DNA from: an uncultured Siphonobacter sp.
GTDB taxonomy: Bacteria > Bacteroidota > Bacteroidia > Cytophagales > Spirosomataceae
DNA: 64,000 nt
Direction of reading: 5' to 3'
Assembly: GCA_913775095.1 (NCBI GenBank)
Contig: CAJYIW010000004.1
Span: 124,001-188,000 of the forward strand
This document shows positions 17,491 to 26,685 of the stretch, one piece after another (positions within the stretch are counted from its first letter, which is position 1; each line of letters opens with the position of its first letter). The notes below the pieces were generated by a model that was not told the origin of the DNA, did not search any database, and worked only from the letters and a program-made list of their open reading frames with translations. Both the position numbers and the translations under genes were made by a program.

Positions 17491-19374
17491 ATGTTCGTCA
17501 TGGCTTACCCTTTTGCCGCCCTTGTTGGGCAGGATTCCCTGAAACTGGCTTTGTTACTCTGTGCCATTAATCCCGGTATTGGCGGAATTTTGATTCAGGG
17601 GGATAAGGGAACGGCCAAAAGTACCGCCGCCCGCGGGCTGGCCGAGTTAATGCCCCGACTCCAGCGGGTAACCGATTCCCGGTATAATGCGTCACCGGAT
17701 GAGTTAATCGAAAGCTGCGAAGCCTGCCAGCTCAATCCGGATGCTCTGGAGGAAATTCCGGTTCCCCTGGTTACTCTTCCCCTGGGAGCGACCGAAGACC
17801 GGGTGCTGGGACACCTGGACCTGGAAAGTGTTCTGCACGAGAAACGCAAAAAGCTACAGCCCGGCCTGCTGGCCTCGGCTCACCGCGGCATCGTTTATAT
17901 TGATGAAGTAAACTTACTCGCCGATCATCTGGTAGACGTCTTACTGGACGTGGCCGCTATGGGGGTTAATACCATTCAGCGGGATGGACTGTCCGTCAGT
18001 CACCCGTCGCGGTTTATGCTCATTGGTACGATGAACCCTGAAGAGGGTACTCTCCGTCCGCAGTTTCTGGATCGGTTTGGACTGATGGTTGAGGTTCAGG
18101 CTCCGACGAATGTTGAGGAACGCACCGAAGTCATTCGCCGCCGGATTGCCTACGAATCTCAGCCGGAAACCTTCCTGAACCAATGGTCGGCGGAACAGGC
18201 TGCACTAACCCGGCAGATTGAGCGGGCCCGCCAGCTCCTGCCTTCGGTTCATATGCCAGAGGGCTTGTTAACCCTCATCAGTCAGCTATGTACGCAATTA
18301 AGTGTCAGCAGCTTACGGGCGGATATTGTCTTGTATAAGACCGCCCTGACCCTGGCCGCTTACCAGGACCGAACGATGGTGACGGCCGACGACATCCGGC
18401 GGGCGGCTGAGCTGGTACTGCCGCACCGTCGCCGCAAAAAACCTTTTGAGCCTAACGCATGGAATAATTCAGAACTGGATGAGTTGATGAATCAGTTACC
18501 TCCCCCGGCACCGCAGGAGTCCGGAGAAGATGAGTCCAGCGAAGAAAATCCGGCTGATTCTTCTGATTCCAATCCATCCGAAGAAGTTTTTGAGGTAGCT
18601 CCGGTAGCTCCCTTACCCGCCTTGCAGGTAGAGGACGTTCGGATGCATGCTTCGTCCGGTCGTCGAAGTGTGGCGGAACACAGCCAGCGGGGTCTGGTTA
18701 CCCAAACCGTCGCCAACCCTCAGACGAAAGATTTAGCCATTCAGGCCAGCGTACAGCAGGCGATCATCCGCAATCCCGATCAGTTTACCTTACAAAAAGA
18801 AGACCTTCAGGAAAATAGAAGAAGTGGAAAAACCGGGCATTTAATCCTTTTTGTGGTAGATGCCTCGGGTTCGATGGCCGCCAGTCGGCGAATGGAAGCC
18901 GTTAAAGGAAGCGTGCTGAGTTTATTAACCGATGCCTACCAGCGGCGTGACACGGTGGCCGTGATCGCCTTCCGGGGCGTGGAGGCTCAATTGGTCCTTG
19001 AACCGACGCAAAGTGTTGAGCGGGCAGAAACGGCCCTGCGAGCCTTACCCACCGGAGGACGAACCCCCCTGGCTCAGGCCCTGCAGGTAGCTTCCGGCGT
19101 ATTGAATCAGCGAAAAGAGAATCCCCTGCTCATTGTTTTAAGCGACGGAAAGGCCAACGTGCCCTTACCCGGCGGCGGTGATGCCTGGCAGCAATCCCTG
19201 GAGATCGCTCAGTCTTTACAACACGTGCCGACGCTGGTGCTGGATACCGATACCGATTACCTGCGACTCGGCAAAGCCCGTGAACTCGCGGCGGCCCTGC
19301 GAGCCGAGTGTCTGACGCTCGAAGAGTTATCCGCCGAGAACCTGACCCGAACCATCATCAAGCAACTCCAATAA
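17491..19374 (+). CDS. Magnesium/cobalt chelatase subunit, ChlI-ChlD fusion type
   Basis: A 627-residue protein with two modules. Residues about 1-330 form an AAA+ ATPase with Walker A GDKGTAKST, Walker B GIVYIDEVNLL and GTMNPEEGTLRPQFLDRFGL. An acidic Pro/Ser-rich linker (about 335-380) follows. Residues about 450-627 form a von Willebrand A domain with the MIDAS sequence VVDASGSMAA. The family drives metal insertion together with a large CobN/ChlH subunit. In this operon, with CobQ, CobD and CbiB, it should serve cobalt insertion into the corrin ring. No CobN gene lies in the window. The start could be 17491 or the nearby ATG at 17500. Confidence 0.92.
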   Translation: MFVMAYPFAALVGQDSLKLALLLCAINPGIGGILIQGDKGTAKSTAARGLAELMPRLQRVTDSRYNASPDELIESCEACQLNPDALEEIPVPLVTLPLGATEDRVLGHLDLESVLHEKRKKLQPGLLASAHRGIVYIDEVNLLADHLVDVLLDVAAMGVNTIQRDGLSVSHPSRFMLIGTMNPEEGTLRPQFLDRFGLMVEVQAPTNVEERTEVIRRRIAYESQPETFLNQWSAEQAALTRQIERARQLLPSVHMPEGLLTLISQLCTQLSVSSLRADIVLYKTALTLAAYQDRTMVTADDIRRAAELVLPHRRRKKPFEPNAWNNSELDELMNQLPPPAPQESGEDESSEENPADSSDSNPSEEVFEVAPVAPLPALQVEDVRMHASSGRRSVAEHSQRGLVTQTVANPQTKDLAIQASVQQAIIRNPDQFTLQKEDLQENRRSGKTGHLILFVVDASGSMAASRRMEAVKGSVLSLLTDAYQRRDTVAVIAFRGVEAQLVLEPTQSVERAETALRALPTGGRTPLAQALQVASGVLNQRKENPLLIVLSDGKANVPLPGGGDAWQQSLEIAQSLQHVPTLVLDTDTDYLRLGKARELAAALRAECLTLEELSAENLTRTIIKQLQ

Positions 19375-19382
19375 GTAATCGA

Positions 19383-20861
19383 TTGAATTCATTAGCCCCG
19401 CTTCGCCCCCTTATGTTGGTGGGAACGGCTTCCGACGTAGGAAAAAGCATCATTACGGCGGGATTCTGCCGGATTTTTAAACAGGATGGGTATGCTCCCG
19501 CTCCGTTTAAGGCTCAGAATATGTCCCTCAACAGCTACGCCACACCGGAGGGCCACGAGATGGGCCGGGCTCAGGCCGTCCAGGCCGAAGCTGCGGGTAT
19601 TCCCTGCCATACCGACATGAACCCGGTGTTGCTTAAACCCACGACCGATCAGCGGTCACAGGTGATTCTCAATGGTAAACCCGTGGGTTCGCAGTCGGCG
19701 TACGAATATTTCCGGACGACGGACCGCAGCGAATTGTTTGCTTCGGTGACTCAGGCCTTTGATCGGCTGGCCAGTCGTTATTCTCCCATCGTGATGGAAG
19801 GAGCGGGAAGCATCTCGGAACTTAACCTGAAACATCGGGATATCACCAACCTCCGCATGGCTCAGCACGCCGGAGCCGCCACTTATCTGGTCGGAGACAT
19901 TGACCGGGGCGGTTTGTTTGGGTCGGTGTACGGAACCATCGCTCTGTTAACTCCCGAAGAACGGGCCTGCATGAAAGGCATCATCGTCAATAAATTTCGC
20001 GGCGACGCCCGGCTTTTCGAAGACGGAAAACGGATGCTCGAAGAACTGACGGGCCTGCCCGTCGTGGGCATATTGCCTTATTTTCGGGACATATTTATCG
20101 AGGCTGAAGACTCTGTCTCCCTGGAAGTTAAATCCCGGAATCCGGTTAAAAACAAGATTAACGTCGCCGTCATCCTGTTGCCCCGGCTTTCCAATTTCAC
20201 GGATTTTGACCGACTGGAAAAAGATCCCCGCGTCCATCTGTTTTATACCCATCGCCCGGCTGACCTGGACCAGTCGGACCTGATCATTCTGCCCGGCAGC
20301 AAAAATACCATTGAAGACTTATTATTCCTGAAAAACAACGGCATGGCCGAAGCCATTACCAACGCTCATAAATCAGGGAAAACGGTGATTGGCATCTGCG
20401 GTGGGTATCAGATGCTGGGCGAACAGATTGAAGATCCTCAGCACGTGGAATCACCGATTGATTCCATACCGGGGCTGGGCCTGCTGCCCGTCCGAACGGT
20501 ATTGCAGTCCAGGAAAATCACCCTTCAGCGGCAGTTCCGCTTTCGGGATTCGGGGGAACTTTGTTCGGGTTACGAAATTCACATGGGGGAAACGTACGTA
20601 AGGGGCGACGCTCGGCCCCTGACTCACCTGGACTCGGGCGAATACGACGGGTATTACCTCAACGAAACCTGCTGGGGGAGCTACCTCCATGGCATTCTTG
20701 ATAATCAAAGCGTCGTGGATTCACTGCTTTCCCGGTTTACGGCGGTGGCCCCTACACCCTTCGATTATTCAGCTTATAAGGAAGAACAGTACGACAAGCT
20801 GGCGGAAATGATCCGGACGAATGTGGATATGGAATTGATTTACAGTCATTTAAAAAAGTAA
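19383..20861 (+). CDS. cobQ: Cobyric acid synthase
   Basis: About 492 residues. The N-terminal half is the P-loop synthetase domain (MLVGTASDVGKS, then APFKAQNMSLNSYAT and MNPVLLKPTTDQRSQV). The C-terminal half is a class I glutamine amidotransferase with the nucleophile Cys in GICGGYQMLGE and a His near CWGSYLHGILDN. It amidates four carboxylates of adenosylcobyrinic acid diamide. The start is unclear: TTG at 19383 gives MNSLAPLRPLMLVGTA and avoids overlap with the previous gene, while the ATG at 19413 would trim the N-terminus to MLVGTA. Starts further upstream would overlap the chelatase gene and seem unlikely. Confidence 0.96.
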   Translation: MNSLAPLRPLMLVGTASDVGKSIITAGFCRIFKQDGYAPAPFKAQNMSLNSYATPEGHEMGRAQAVQAEAAGIPCHTDMNPVLLKPTTDQRSQVILNGKPVGSQSAYEYFRTTDRSELFASVTQAFDRLASRYSPIVMEGAGSISELNLKHRDITNLRMAQHAGAATYLVGDIDRGGLFGSVYGTIALLTPEERACMKGIIVNKFRGDARLFEDGKRMLEELTGLPVVGILPYFRDIFIEAEDSVSLEVKSRNPVKNKINVAVILLPRLSNFTDFDRLEKDPRVHLFYTHRPADLDQSDLIILPGSKNTIEDLLFLKNNGMAEAITNAHKSGKTVIGICGGYQMLGEQIEDPQHVESPIDSIPGLGLLPVRTVLQSRKITLQRQFRFRDSGELCSGYEIHMGETYVRGDARPLTHLDSGEYDGYYLNETCWGSYLHGILDNQSVVDSLLSRFTAVAPTPFDYSAYKEEQYDKLAEMIRTNVDMELIYSHLKK

Positions 20862-20864
20862 CCT

Positions 20865-21869
20865 ATGCTGGAAGGACACGGGGATGATGGATACCGTTTT
20901 GAAGGAAACATTCAGGCCGATTTCAGTACCAATGTCTGGTACGGCGGAGAACCGGCGGGTCTGAAAGACTACCTGTTTCATCGCTGGGAAAAAGTGAATC
21001 GCTATCCCGAGGTACTGGCTGAAAGTCTGGCCGAACGAATCGCGAACCATCATCGCTTAACTGCTGCCCAGATTTTGGTGAACAGCGGTTCCACCGAAAG
21101 CATTTACCTCGTTGCTCAGGCTTTCGCGGGTGCCCGAACCACCATCATTACTCCCGCCTTTGCCGAGTACGAGGATGCCTGCACGCGTTTTCAGCACCGG
21201 CTTCGGTTTGTCAACTGGTCTGACAAAGAGGTATTACCCGAAAGCGATCTGGTTTTCCTCTGTAATCCCAACAATCCAACGGGTGCCGTCTTTACCCATC
21301 TAGAGCAGTGGCTTCTCCGTTACCCTGCGACTGTTTTTGCCGTAGATGAGGCCTTTATTGACTTCACCACAGCCCTGGAATCGAGCATTAACCTCCTGGA
21401 TCGGTACGATAATCTTATCATCCTTCGTTCGCTTACCAAAACCTACGCCATTCCCGGCCTTCGGCTCGGGTATGTGGTTGCTTCCCCTTCCCTCATTAAT
21501 CGCCTGAAAGCGTATAAACAACCCTGGACGGTCAATACGCTGGCTCTGGAAGCGGGGCATTTCATTTTTAAGCATTTCGATACCATTCAGATTCCGCTGT
21601 CGCGTTTACTGACGGACAAAGAGGCCTTTACCAGGGAGCTGACGAATCTTCCCTTCCTGGAAATCGAAAAAAGTCAGACTCATTTTTTTCTGGTACAAAC
21701 GAAAAAGGAGAACGCGGCAACCCTGAAATCCTATTTGCTCCAGAAGCACGGGCTGCTGATTCGTGATGCCAGTAATTTCCGGGATCTGAGTTCCCAGCAT
21801 TTCCGACTGGCCACGCTTCTTCCCTTACAGAATCAACGTTTACTATCGGCTCTGAAGGAATGGATTTGA
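20865..21869 (+). CDS. cobD: Threonine-phosphate decarboxylase (class I/II aminotransferase fold)
   Basis: A 334-residue PLP enzyme. FLCNPNNPTGAVF, FAVDEAFIDF and the PLP-Lys site SLTKTYAIPGLRLGY are present. FSTNVWYGGEP near the N-terminus fits the cobalamin branch (compare NFSANINPLGP-type starts) and not plain histidinol-phosphate aminotransferase. It would make (R)-1-amino-2-propanol phosphate, the nucleotide-loop linker. It starts 3 bp after cobQ and overlaps cbiB by 10 bp, so translation is probably coupled. Sequence alone could also allow a histidinol-phosphate aminotransferase; the operon decides. Confidence 0.9.
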   Translation: MLEGHGDDGYRFEGNIQADFSTNVWYGGEPAGLKDYLFHRWEKVNRYPEVLAESLAERIANHHRLTAAQILVNSGSTESIYLVAQAFAGARTTIITPAFAEYEDACTRFQHRLRFVNWSDKEVLPESDLVFLCNPNNPTGAVFTHLEQWLLRYPATVFAVDEAFIDFTTALESSINLLDRYDNLIILRSLTKTYAIPGLRLGYVVASPSLINRLKAYKQPWTVNTLALEAGHFIFKHFDTIQIPLSRLLTDKEAFTRELTNLPFLEIEKSQTHFFLVQTKKENAATLKSYLLQKHGLLIRDASNFRDLSSQHFRLATLLPLQNQRLLSALKEWI

Positions 21870-22789
21870 GCATCATCGCTTTACTCATCGGCTACGTACT
21901 GGATTTACTCATCGGCGATCCCGACGACTGGCCTCACCCCATCCGGGTTTTTGGTAACGCCATTTATACCGGGGAAAAACGACTCAACGCGGGTAAGCAT
22001 CGATTCTGGAAAGGCTTAGGCATGAGCCTGATGCTGTGTCTGCTCGTTTTCGCTTTTTTTACCCTCATGAATCAGTTGCTTTCTGGCATTCATATCAGTC
22101 TCTGGCTGGTTTTCAATAGCCTGATGGTATGGTACGGACTGGCGAATCATAATTTAATCCGGGAGGGAAAAAACGTTTTCAAAGCTTTGAAAGAAGGCGG
22201 AACGGAAGCGGGCCGAAAACAACTTTCGCGGATTGTTGGTCGGGATACGAGTACGTTAAGTCCCCAGCAGATCCGAATTGCGGTGTTGGAAACCATGTCA
22301 GAAAACCTGAGTGATGGGGTTATCACCCCCCTGTTTTACTACGCCATTGCGGGTGTTCCGGGGATGATGACCTACAAGATGATTAATACCCTGGACTCCA
22401 TGATCGGGTATCGCAGTGATCGGTACGAGCAGTTTGGCAAGTTTGCCGCCCGGCTTGATGATGTAGCCAATTTCATTCCAGCCCGATTAACGGCTCTCCT
22501 GATGATCCTCGTGACGTTCAGCAAACGGGGAATTTCCTTTGTTTTTCGGTACGGTAATCAGCACAAGAGTCCTAATTCCGGCTATCCGGAAGCGGCTCTG
22601 GCGGGAATTCTGGATTGCCGTTTCGGGGGTCCTAACCGATATCAGGGCACACTCGTGGAAAAGCCCTACATCGGAACTAATGACCGGACCATTCGGGATG
22701 AAGAAATCAAAGTAGTCAGCCGGATTAACCACCTGAGCTGTTTGCTCATGATTGTCCTCCTGGTTTTCCTCTACGCAGTCAGGCACTAA
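21860..22789 (+). CDS. cbiB: Adenosylcobinamide-phosphate synthase, membrane protein
   Basis: A 309-residue integral membrane protein. The N-terminal LIGYVLDLLIGDPDDWPHPI motif is the CbiB/CobD hallmark, followed by several hydrophobic helices and the conserved VIGYRSDRYEQFGKFAAR-like loop and NSGYPEAALAG. It joins the aminopropanol (phosphate) arm to adenosylcobyric acid. It is the last gene of the operon. Its TAA at 22787-22789 overlaps the TAG of the convergent barrel gene. Confidence 0.95.
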   Translation: MDLSIIALLIGYVLDLLIGDPDDWPHPIRVFGNAIYTGEKRLNAGKHRFWKGLGMSLMLCLLVFAFFTLMNQLLSGIHISLWLVFNSLMVWYGLANHNLIREGKNVFKALKEGGTEAGRKQLSRIVGRDTSTLSPQQIRIAVLETMSENLSDGVITPLFYYAIAGVPGMMTYKMINTLDSMIGYRSDRYEQFGKFAARLDDVANFIPARLTALLMILVTFSKRGISFVFRYGNQHKSPNSGYPEAALAGILDCRFGGPNRYQGTLVEKPYIGTNDRTIRDEEIKVVSRINHLSCLLMIVLLVFLYAVRH

Positions 22790-25452
22790 CGTTTGGCAGG
22801 GGCGGAGGAACCACCGAAATTCCGGAAGTGGTAGATGAAACTTACCAGAAAGTATCGGGTCAGCACCCGATTTTGCCGCTCCTCCGTGTACAATTCATTG
22901 ACGATACGGCTTACGCTGCGGTTCTGCTTAAGCAAGTCAAAAACGCGAAGCTGAACTTCGGCCTGCTGGTTTTTGAGAAATTTCTGACTGAGGCTGGCGT
23001 TCCAGAGGGTGTACCGCTGAGCGGGCCCGGCCGTGTTTCCGCCGTAACTCTGGTAAGTGGCGTCGGTATTCAGACGCAAATGAAATTTCCATTCGTAGTA
23101 AAAACTGGCTGAAACAGAAGTATTTACATAGGATGTATTTCGCTGATTCTGTAAGGAGTAGCGGGCAGACTGATACGTCAGCGTACTGCGTAGGTTGTAT
23201 CCCAGCCGTTCCTCATACGACGAGTTAAGTTGTAGTTCAGGACTAATGATGAGCGTATGGGCTTGATTGACCTGATTGTTAACCAGCGTCAGACTACGAT
23301 TATAATTCACTGACGAACCCGTACTGGCCTGTAACTTCAGAAAGGGAAGCTGCCGTCCGTAATTTACATTACCTGACACCTGATAATGGCCGTTTGTGTT
23401 GACGGGAAGCGTGGTCTGAACGCCCTGTTCATCAAAACGAACCGATTCAACAATTTTGTTCGTGACCTGGTTAGCATTGAGACTCACAAAGAAATTCTCA
23501 AAAGTCGTGGCGTTAAAAGAATTATAATTCAGATTCAGAGCATGGTTAAACTCCTGCCGTAAATCAGGATTACCCAGTCGAATAAGCAGGGGATTCGTAT
23601 TGTTCGCTACGGGTTGCAACTGGTCAACCGAGGGGGCCTGCGTCTGCCCCTGATAATTAATCCGGAAGAAACGGTCTTTTTTTAAGCGGATATTTACCAT
23701 CGCCGTGGGTAACAGACTAATAAATTCCTTCGTAATATCCCGGTTCCCGCCTTTGTTTCTGAGCTGAGCCTGTTGTAGATCCACTCCCAGATTAAAAACA
23801 TTCTGACCCTGGCTACGCTGAAGTAACAGTCCAGCCGCGTGACTGGGAGCATTAGAGCGGAAACGGTTGGACAGCGAGTCGTTCCGTTGGTCGTAGTTTC
23901 CCGTATCGTCGTTCCAGTTGCGTACTTCCCGGTTGGAATAAGCGGGATTATTCTGAAGTCGGTAATGAAACTCGAGTTGATTTTTGTCAGAAAGGGGTTC
24001 GCTGTACGAAACATTGACCTGATGGCGGCCCGAACGCGTGGTTTGTTCATTTTGCTGGTTAACCCGCAGGTTGGGCCGCTGACCGAAAAATTCATTCGTA
24101 GATTTTGTCAATCCATTGTTCTGCTGTCCGTTCAGAAACAGCGTGTAGTTGACCATCAGGTTCCGCCCTTTTTTCCGAAAGTTCCGATTCAGAAAGGCAT
24201 TTACTGAACCATTCAGGCCCTGGTTATCGGCCGTATTCTCAGTAGTACTCTCATTGATCGGATTCAAAAATGCCGAACTCGCCGGAAACGTCTGGGATTG
24301 TCGGCTGGCCAGAGAGCTGGATTGCTGAAGCGAAAGGCTGGAGTACAGGCGAAAACTGGTCAGCGAGTCCAGGTTATGATTCAATCGAAGATTCAGCGAA
24401 TGACTGGTGTTCGTCGCATTGGAAAAGCCTGACTCGCGGATCCGGTAAGACGTATCCGGCAGGGCGTAGGTACGGATGCTTTGCTGGTCATTGCGGGAAC
24501 GGATCTGATTGACCCGATAATTAATTCCCAAATCCGTTTTCGTCCCCCAGCGGTTCTGGTAATTCAGTCCGCCCCCCGCACTGCGATTGATGGAGCTACC
24601 CCCTCCCATGCCGCTATTGGTATTGTCAGCCTGGCCAATGATCGACCATTGCTGTGACTCACGAAAGCGATTCAGATTCAGGCGGGCCGAATACCGGGGC
24701 TGTTCCCCCCGCTGGTCCGGACCCAGGCTGAGCTCCTGATCACCGAATATGCCTTTTCTGCGGTCTTTTTTGGTCACGATGTTAATGCTTTTGCTGCGGG
24801 CTCCATCGTCTACGCCGGACAATTGGGTTTTCTCGGACTTCTCATCAATCAGCTGGATTTTTTCAACCATCTCCACCGGCAGGTTCCGGGTAGCCATTTT
24901 CGGGTCCCCGTCGAAAAAGGGCTTTCCATCCACCAGAATTTTCGGAACATCCTTACCCTGAGCTTTGATGTTACCATCCTTATCAATGGTAATACCGGGC
25001 AATTTGCCCAGCAACTTTTCAATGACGGCACTGGATTCCGTTTTGAACGCCTCAGGATTGTATTCAATGGTATCTTTCTTCACCGTAACGGGCGGAGCCT
25101 GCCGACGAATAACGACTTCCGATAACGTACTGGCACGCGGCGTTAACCGAATGGTATCCAGTTGAATAGCAGAAGCCCCTACCTGTAAAAGAGCATCGTA
25201 ATGCTGATAACCGATGTAGCTGATCACCAGTCGATAGTTTCCTTTCAAAACGGCTGGAAGGACGAAGCTTCCCCGTTCATCACTACGCGTTCCTTTGACC
25301 AGTACCGAGTCCGAACGCGTAAACAGGGAAACATTAGCTCCCGACAGGTTCGTATTCATCACTGCATCCTGCACCTGACCCCGCACGATTACCTGTGCAT
25401 GAGCCCAGGAGCATCCCCCCAAAATCAACCCCAAAATAAAAAGCACCCGCAT
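22786..25452 (-). CDS. TonB-dependent receptor-like outer-membrane beta-barrel protein
   Basis: About 888 residues. A signal peptide (LFILGLILGGCSWAHAQ) leads into a carboxypeptidase-regulatory-like domain (VIVRGQVQDAVMNTNLSG), then a plug-like segment (VEKIQLIDEKSEKTQLSG) and a long barrel rich in alternating aromatic and polar residues. It ends in a short basic tail (SSAPAKR) and not in the usual terminal aromatic. The plug-plus-barrel layout fits the OMP_b-brl_3 group, which lacks the classical TonB-receptor C-terminus. ATG 25452 gives the better signal peptide than the GTG at 25479. It converges on cbiB, but nothing proves a cobalamin link. Confidence 0.85.
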   Translation of the reverse strand: MRVLFILGLILGGCSWAHAQVIVRGQVQDAVMNTNLSGANVSLFTRSDSVLVKGTRSDERGSFVLPAVLKGNYRLVISYIGYQHYDALLQVGASAIQLDTIRLTPRASTLSEVVIRRQAPPVTVKKDTIEYNPEAFKTESSAVIEKLLGKLPGITIDKDGNIKAQGKDVPKILVDGKPFFDGDPKMATRNLPVEMVEKIQLIDEKSEKTQLSGVDDGARSKSINIVTKKDRRKGIFGDQELSLGPDQRGEQPRYSARLNLNRFRESQQWSIIGQADNTNSGMGGGSSINRSAGGGLNYQNRWGTKTDLGINYRVNQIRSRNDQQSIRTYALPDTSYRIRESGFSNATNTSHSLNLRLNHNLDSLTSFRLYSSLSLQQSSSLASRQSQTFPASSAFLNPINESTTENTADNQGLNGSVNAFLNRNFRKKGRNLMVNYTLFLNGQQNNGLTKSTNEFFGQRPNLRVNQQNEQTTRSGRHQVNVSYSEPLSDKNQLEFHYRLQNNPAYSNREVRNWNDDTGNYDQRNDSLSNRFRSNAPSHAAGLLLQRSQGQNVFNLGVDLQQAQLRNKGGNRDITKEFISLLPTAMVNIRLKKDRFFRINYQGQTQAPSVDQLQPVANNTNPLLIRLGNPDLRQEFNHALNLNYNSFNATTFENFFVSLNANQVTNKIVESVRFDEQGVQTTLPVNTNGHYQVSGNVNYGRQLPFLKLQASTGSSVNYNRSLTLVNNQVNQAHTLIISPELQLNSSYEERLGYNLRSTLTYQSARYSLQNQRNTSYVNTSVSASFYYEWKFHLRLNTDATYQSYGGNTAGPAQRYTLWNASLSQKFLKNQQAEVQLRVFDLLKQNRSVSRIVNELYTEERQNRVLTRYFLVSFIYHFRNFGGSSAPAKR

Positions 25453-25716
25453 AACAACGATTAAAATCAAACCCCGCACTTTCTGAAGGAGGCAAAATGA
25501 GAAATGGTACTGAGTGAATGGATAACTATGGATTCTTTTGGCTTTAAAACTACCTCATTTCCTAATACATTTTGGAGAAGGTTAGCGTTTGAACATTACT
25601 GGATCATTTAACTTATATTCGTTTAAATTTATTTTAATTGCCGGTCCTGAATTGCTGAATCCTCTGCTTCGCTACCCTCTTCTACCGTACGGGTAGGATG
25701 CATTATCCTGATACGT

Positions 25717-26136
25717 ATGCTCTACCGCATTGCCTTCTTCAGTTCTTCCAAACAGCTCCTGCAGGAAGCCGAGCTGCTTACCATCCTCGATCAGTTTTCC
25801 TCTACCGTTGATTCCTTTGATATCAAGGGAATTTTCATTTATCTCAATGGGAGTATGCTACAGATTGGAGAAGGAGAATCCGAAAATTTCGACTTACTTC
25901 TGGAAGCATTAAAATCAGATCCCCGCCAGACTTATCTTACTGTACTTTCGAAAAAAGACATTAAAAAGCGTAGTTTCCATCAGAAGTATCTATTTTACAA
26001 AACCCTTGATTCCAGAAATTTCTCCGGATTAAGCGAAATCATTACTACTATTTTCCCACCCCACACCTCTCACGATTCATCCAGAGACATCATTAAAATC
26101 ATTACTGAATTTTTTCGAAATAATTACAGGAATTGA
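25717..26136 (+). CDS. BLUF-domain-like protein lacking key photochemical residues
   Basis: A 139-residue single-domain protein. YRIAFFSSS, then IKGIFIYLNGSMLQIGEGE and VLSKKDIKKRSF follow the BLUF (blue-light, FAD) fold pattern, and the Gln in MLQIGEGE is kept. Aligned by eye to SyPixD from memory, the photoactive Tyr8 is Phe (Phe7 here) and Asn32 appears to be Val. These residues are needed for the classical photocycle, so it may bind flavin without signalling, or act as a protein-binding module. No output domain is attached. No regulatory partner lies next to it. The fold call is fairly good and the function is open. Confidence 0.72.
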   Translation: MLYRIAFFSSSKQLLQEAELLTILDQFSSTVDSFDIKGIFIYLNGSMLQIGEGESENFDLLLEALKSDPRQTYLTVLSKKDIKKRSFHQKYLFYKTLDSRNFSGLSEIITTIFPPHTSHDSSRDIIKIITEFFRNNYRN

Positions 26137-26685
26137 CCTTTTAAAACAGGCAGGAAAATTCCAGAGGATCCGTTCGTTTCAGCGTTCGAACTTTATGTGT
26201 CTTCGTATTTGACATAACATTTATCAATTAATCATACTATTAACACACTTAGTTAGGTGAATTTAATCAAAATATTAACGATACTACCTTAAGTATACTA
26301 TCTGAAATAAATAAGATTTATTCACGAGTTATCGGCTTTCTTATACGATACACTTCTTCTTATCACTGCCTCCGTACTTCTGTTTGGTTAACAGACAAAA
26401 ATCAGGATTTTATAAACGATTTTGTTTTTTAGCTATTAACTCAGTAGTATTGAAAACTTTTAACCCATTACCACCTAAAATCTGTATCCTCTGTGCATAG
26501 TAAACTTTCTTCCCAACTGCGTTTTCAGCAATTCTTTTCTCCGTATTTTGCCTGTTTACCGGCCTTTTCAGTACCAACGTGAATGCATTAATTTCCCGGC
26601 ATTAGATTTTTAAATCATTGAAAATCTATGTATTCTGATCTTCAGCAAGATCAGTACTTTTTCTTTTACCTACACCAGACCTAAA
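26137..26685. other. AT-rich 549-bp gap
   Basis: No gene, clear promoter or strong hairpin was recognised. It is distinctly AT-rich compared with the flanking operons, like the whole 25480-28491 stretch. Confidence 0.4.
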
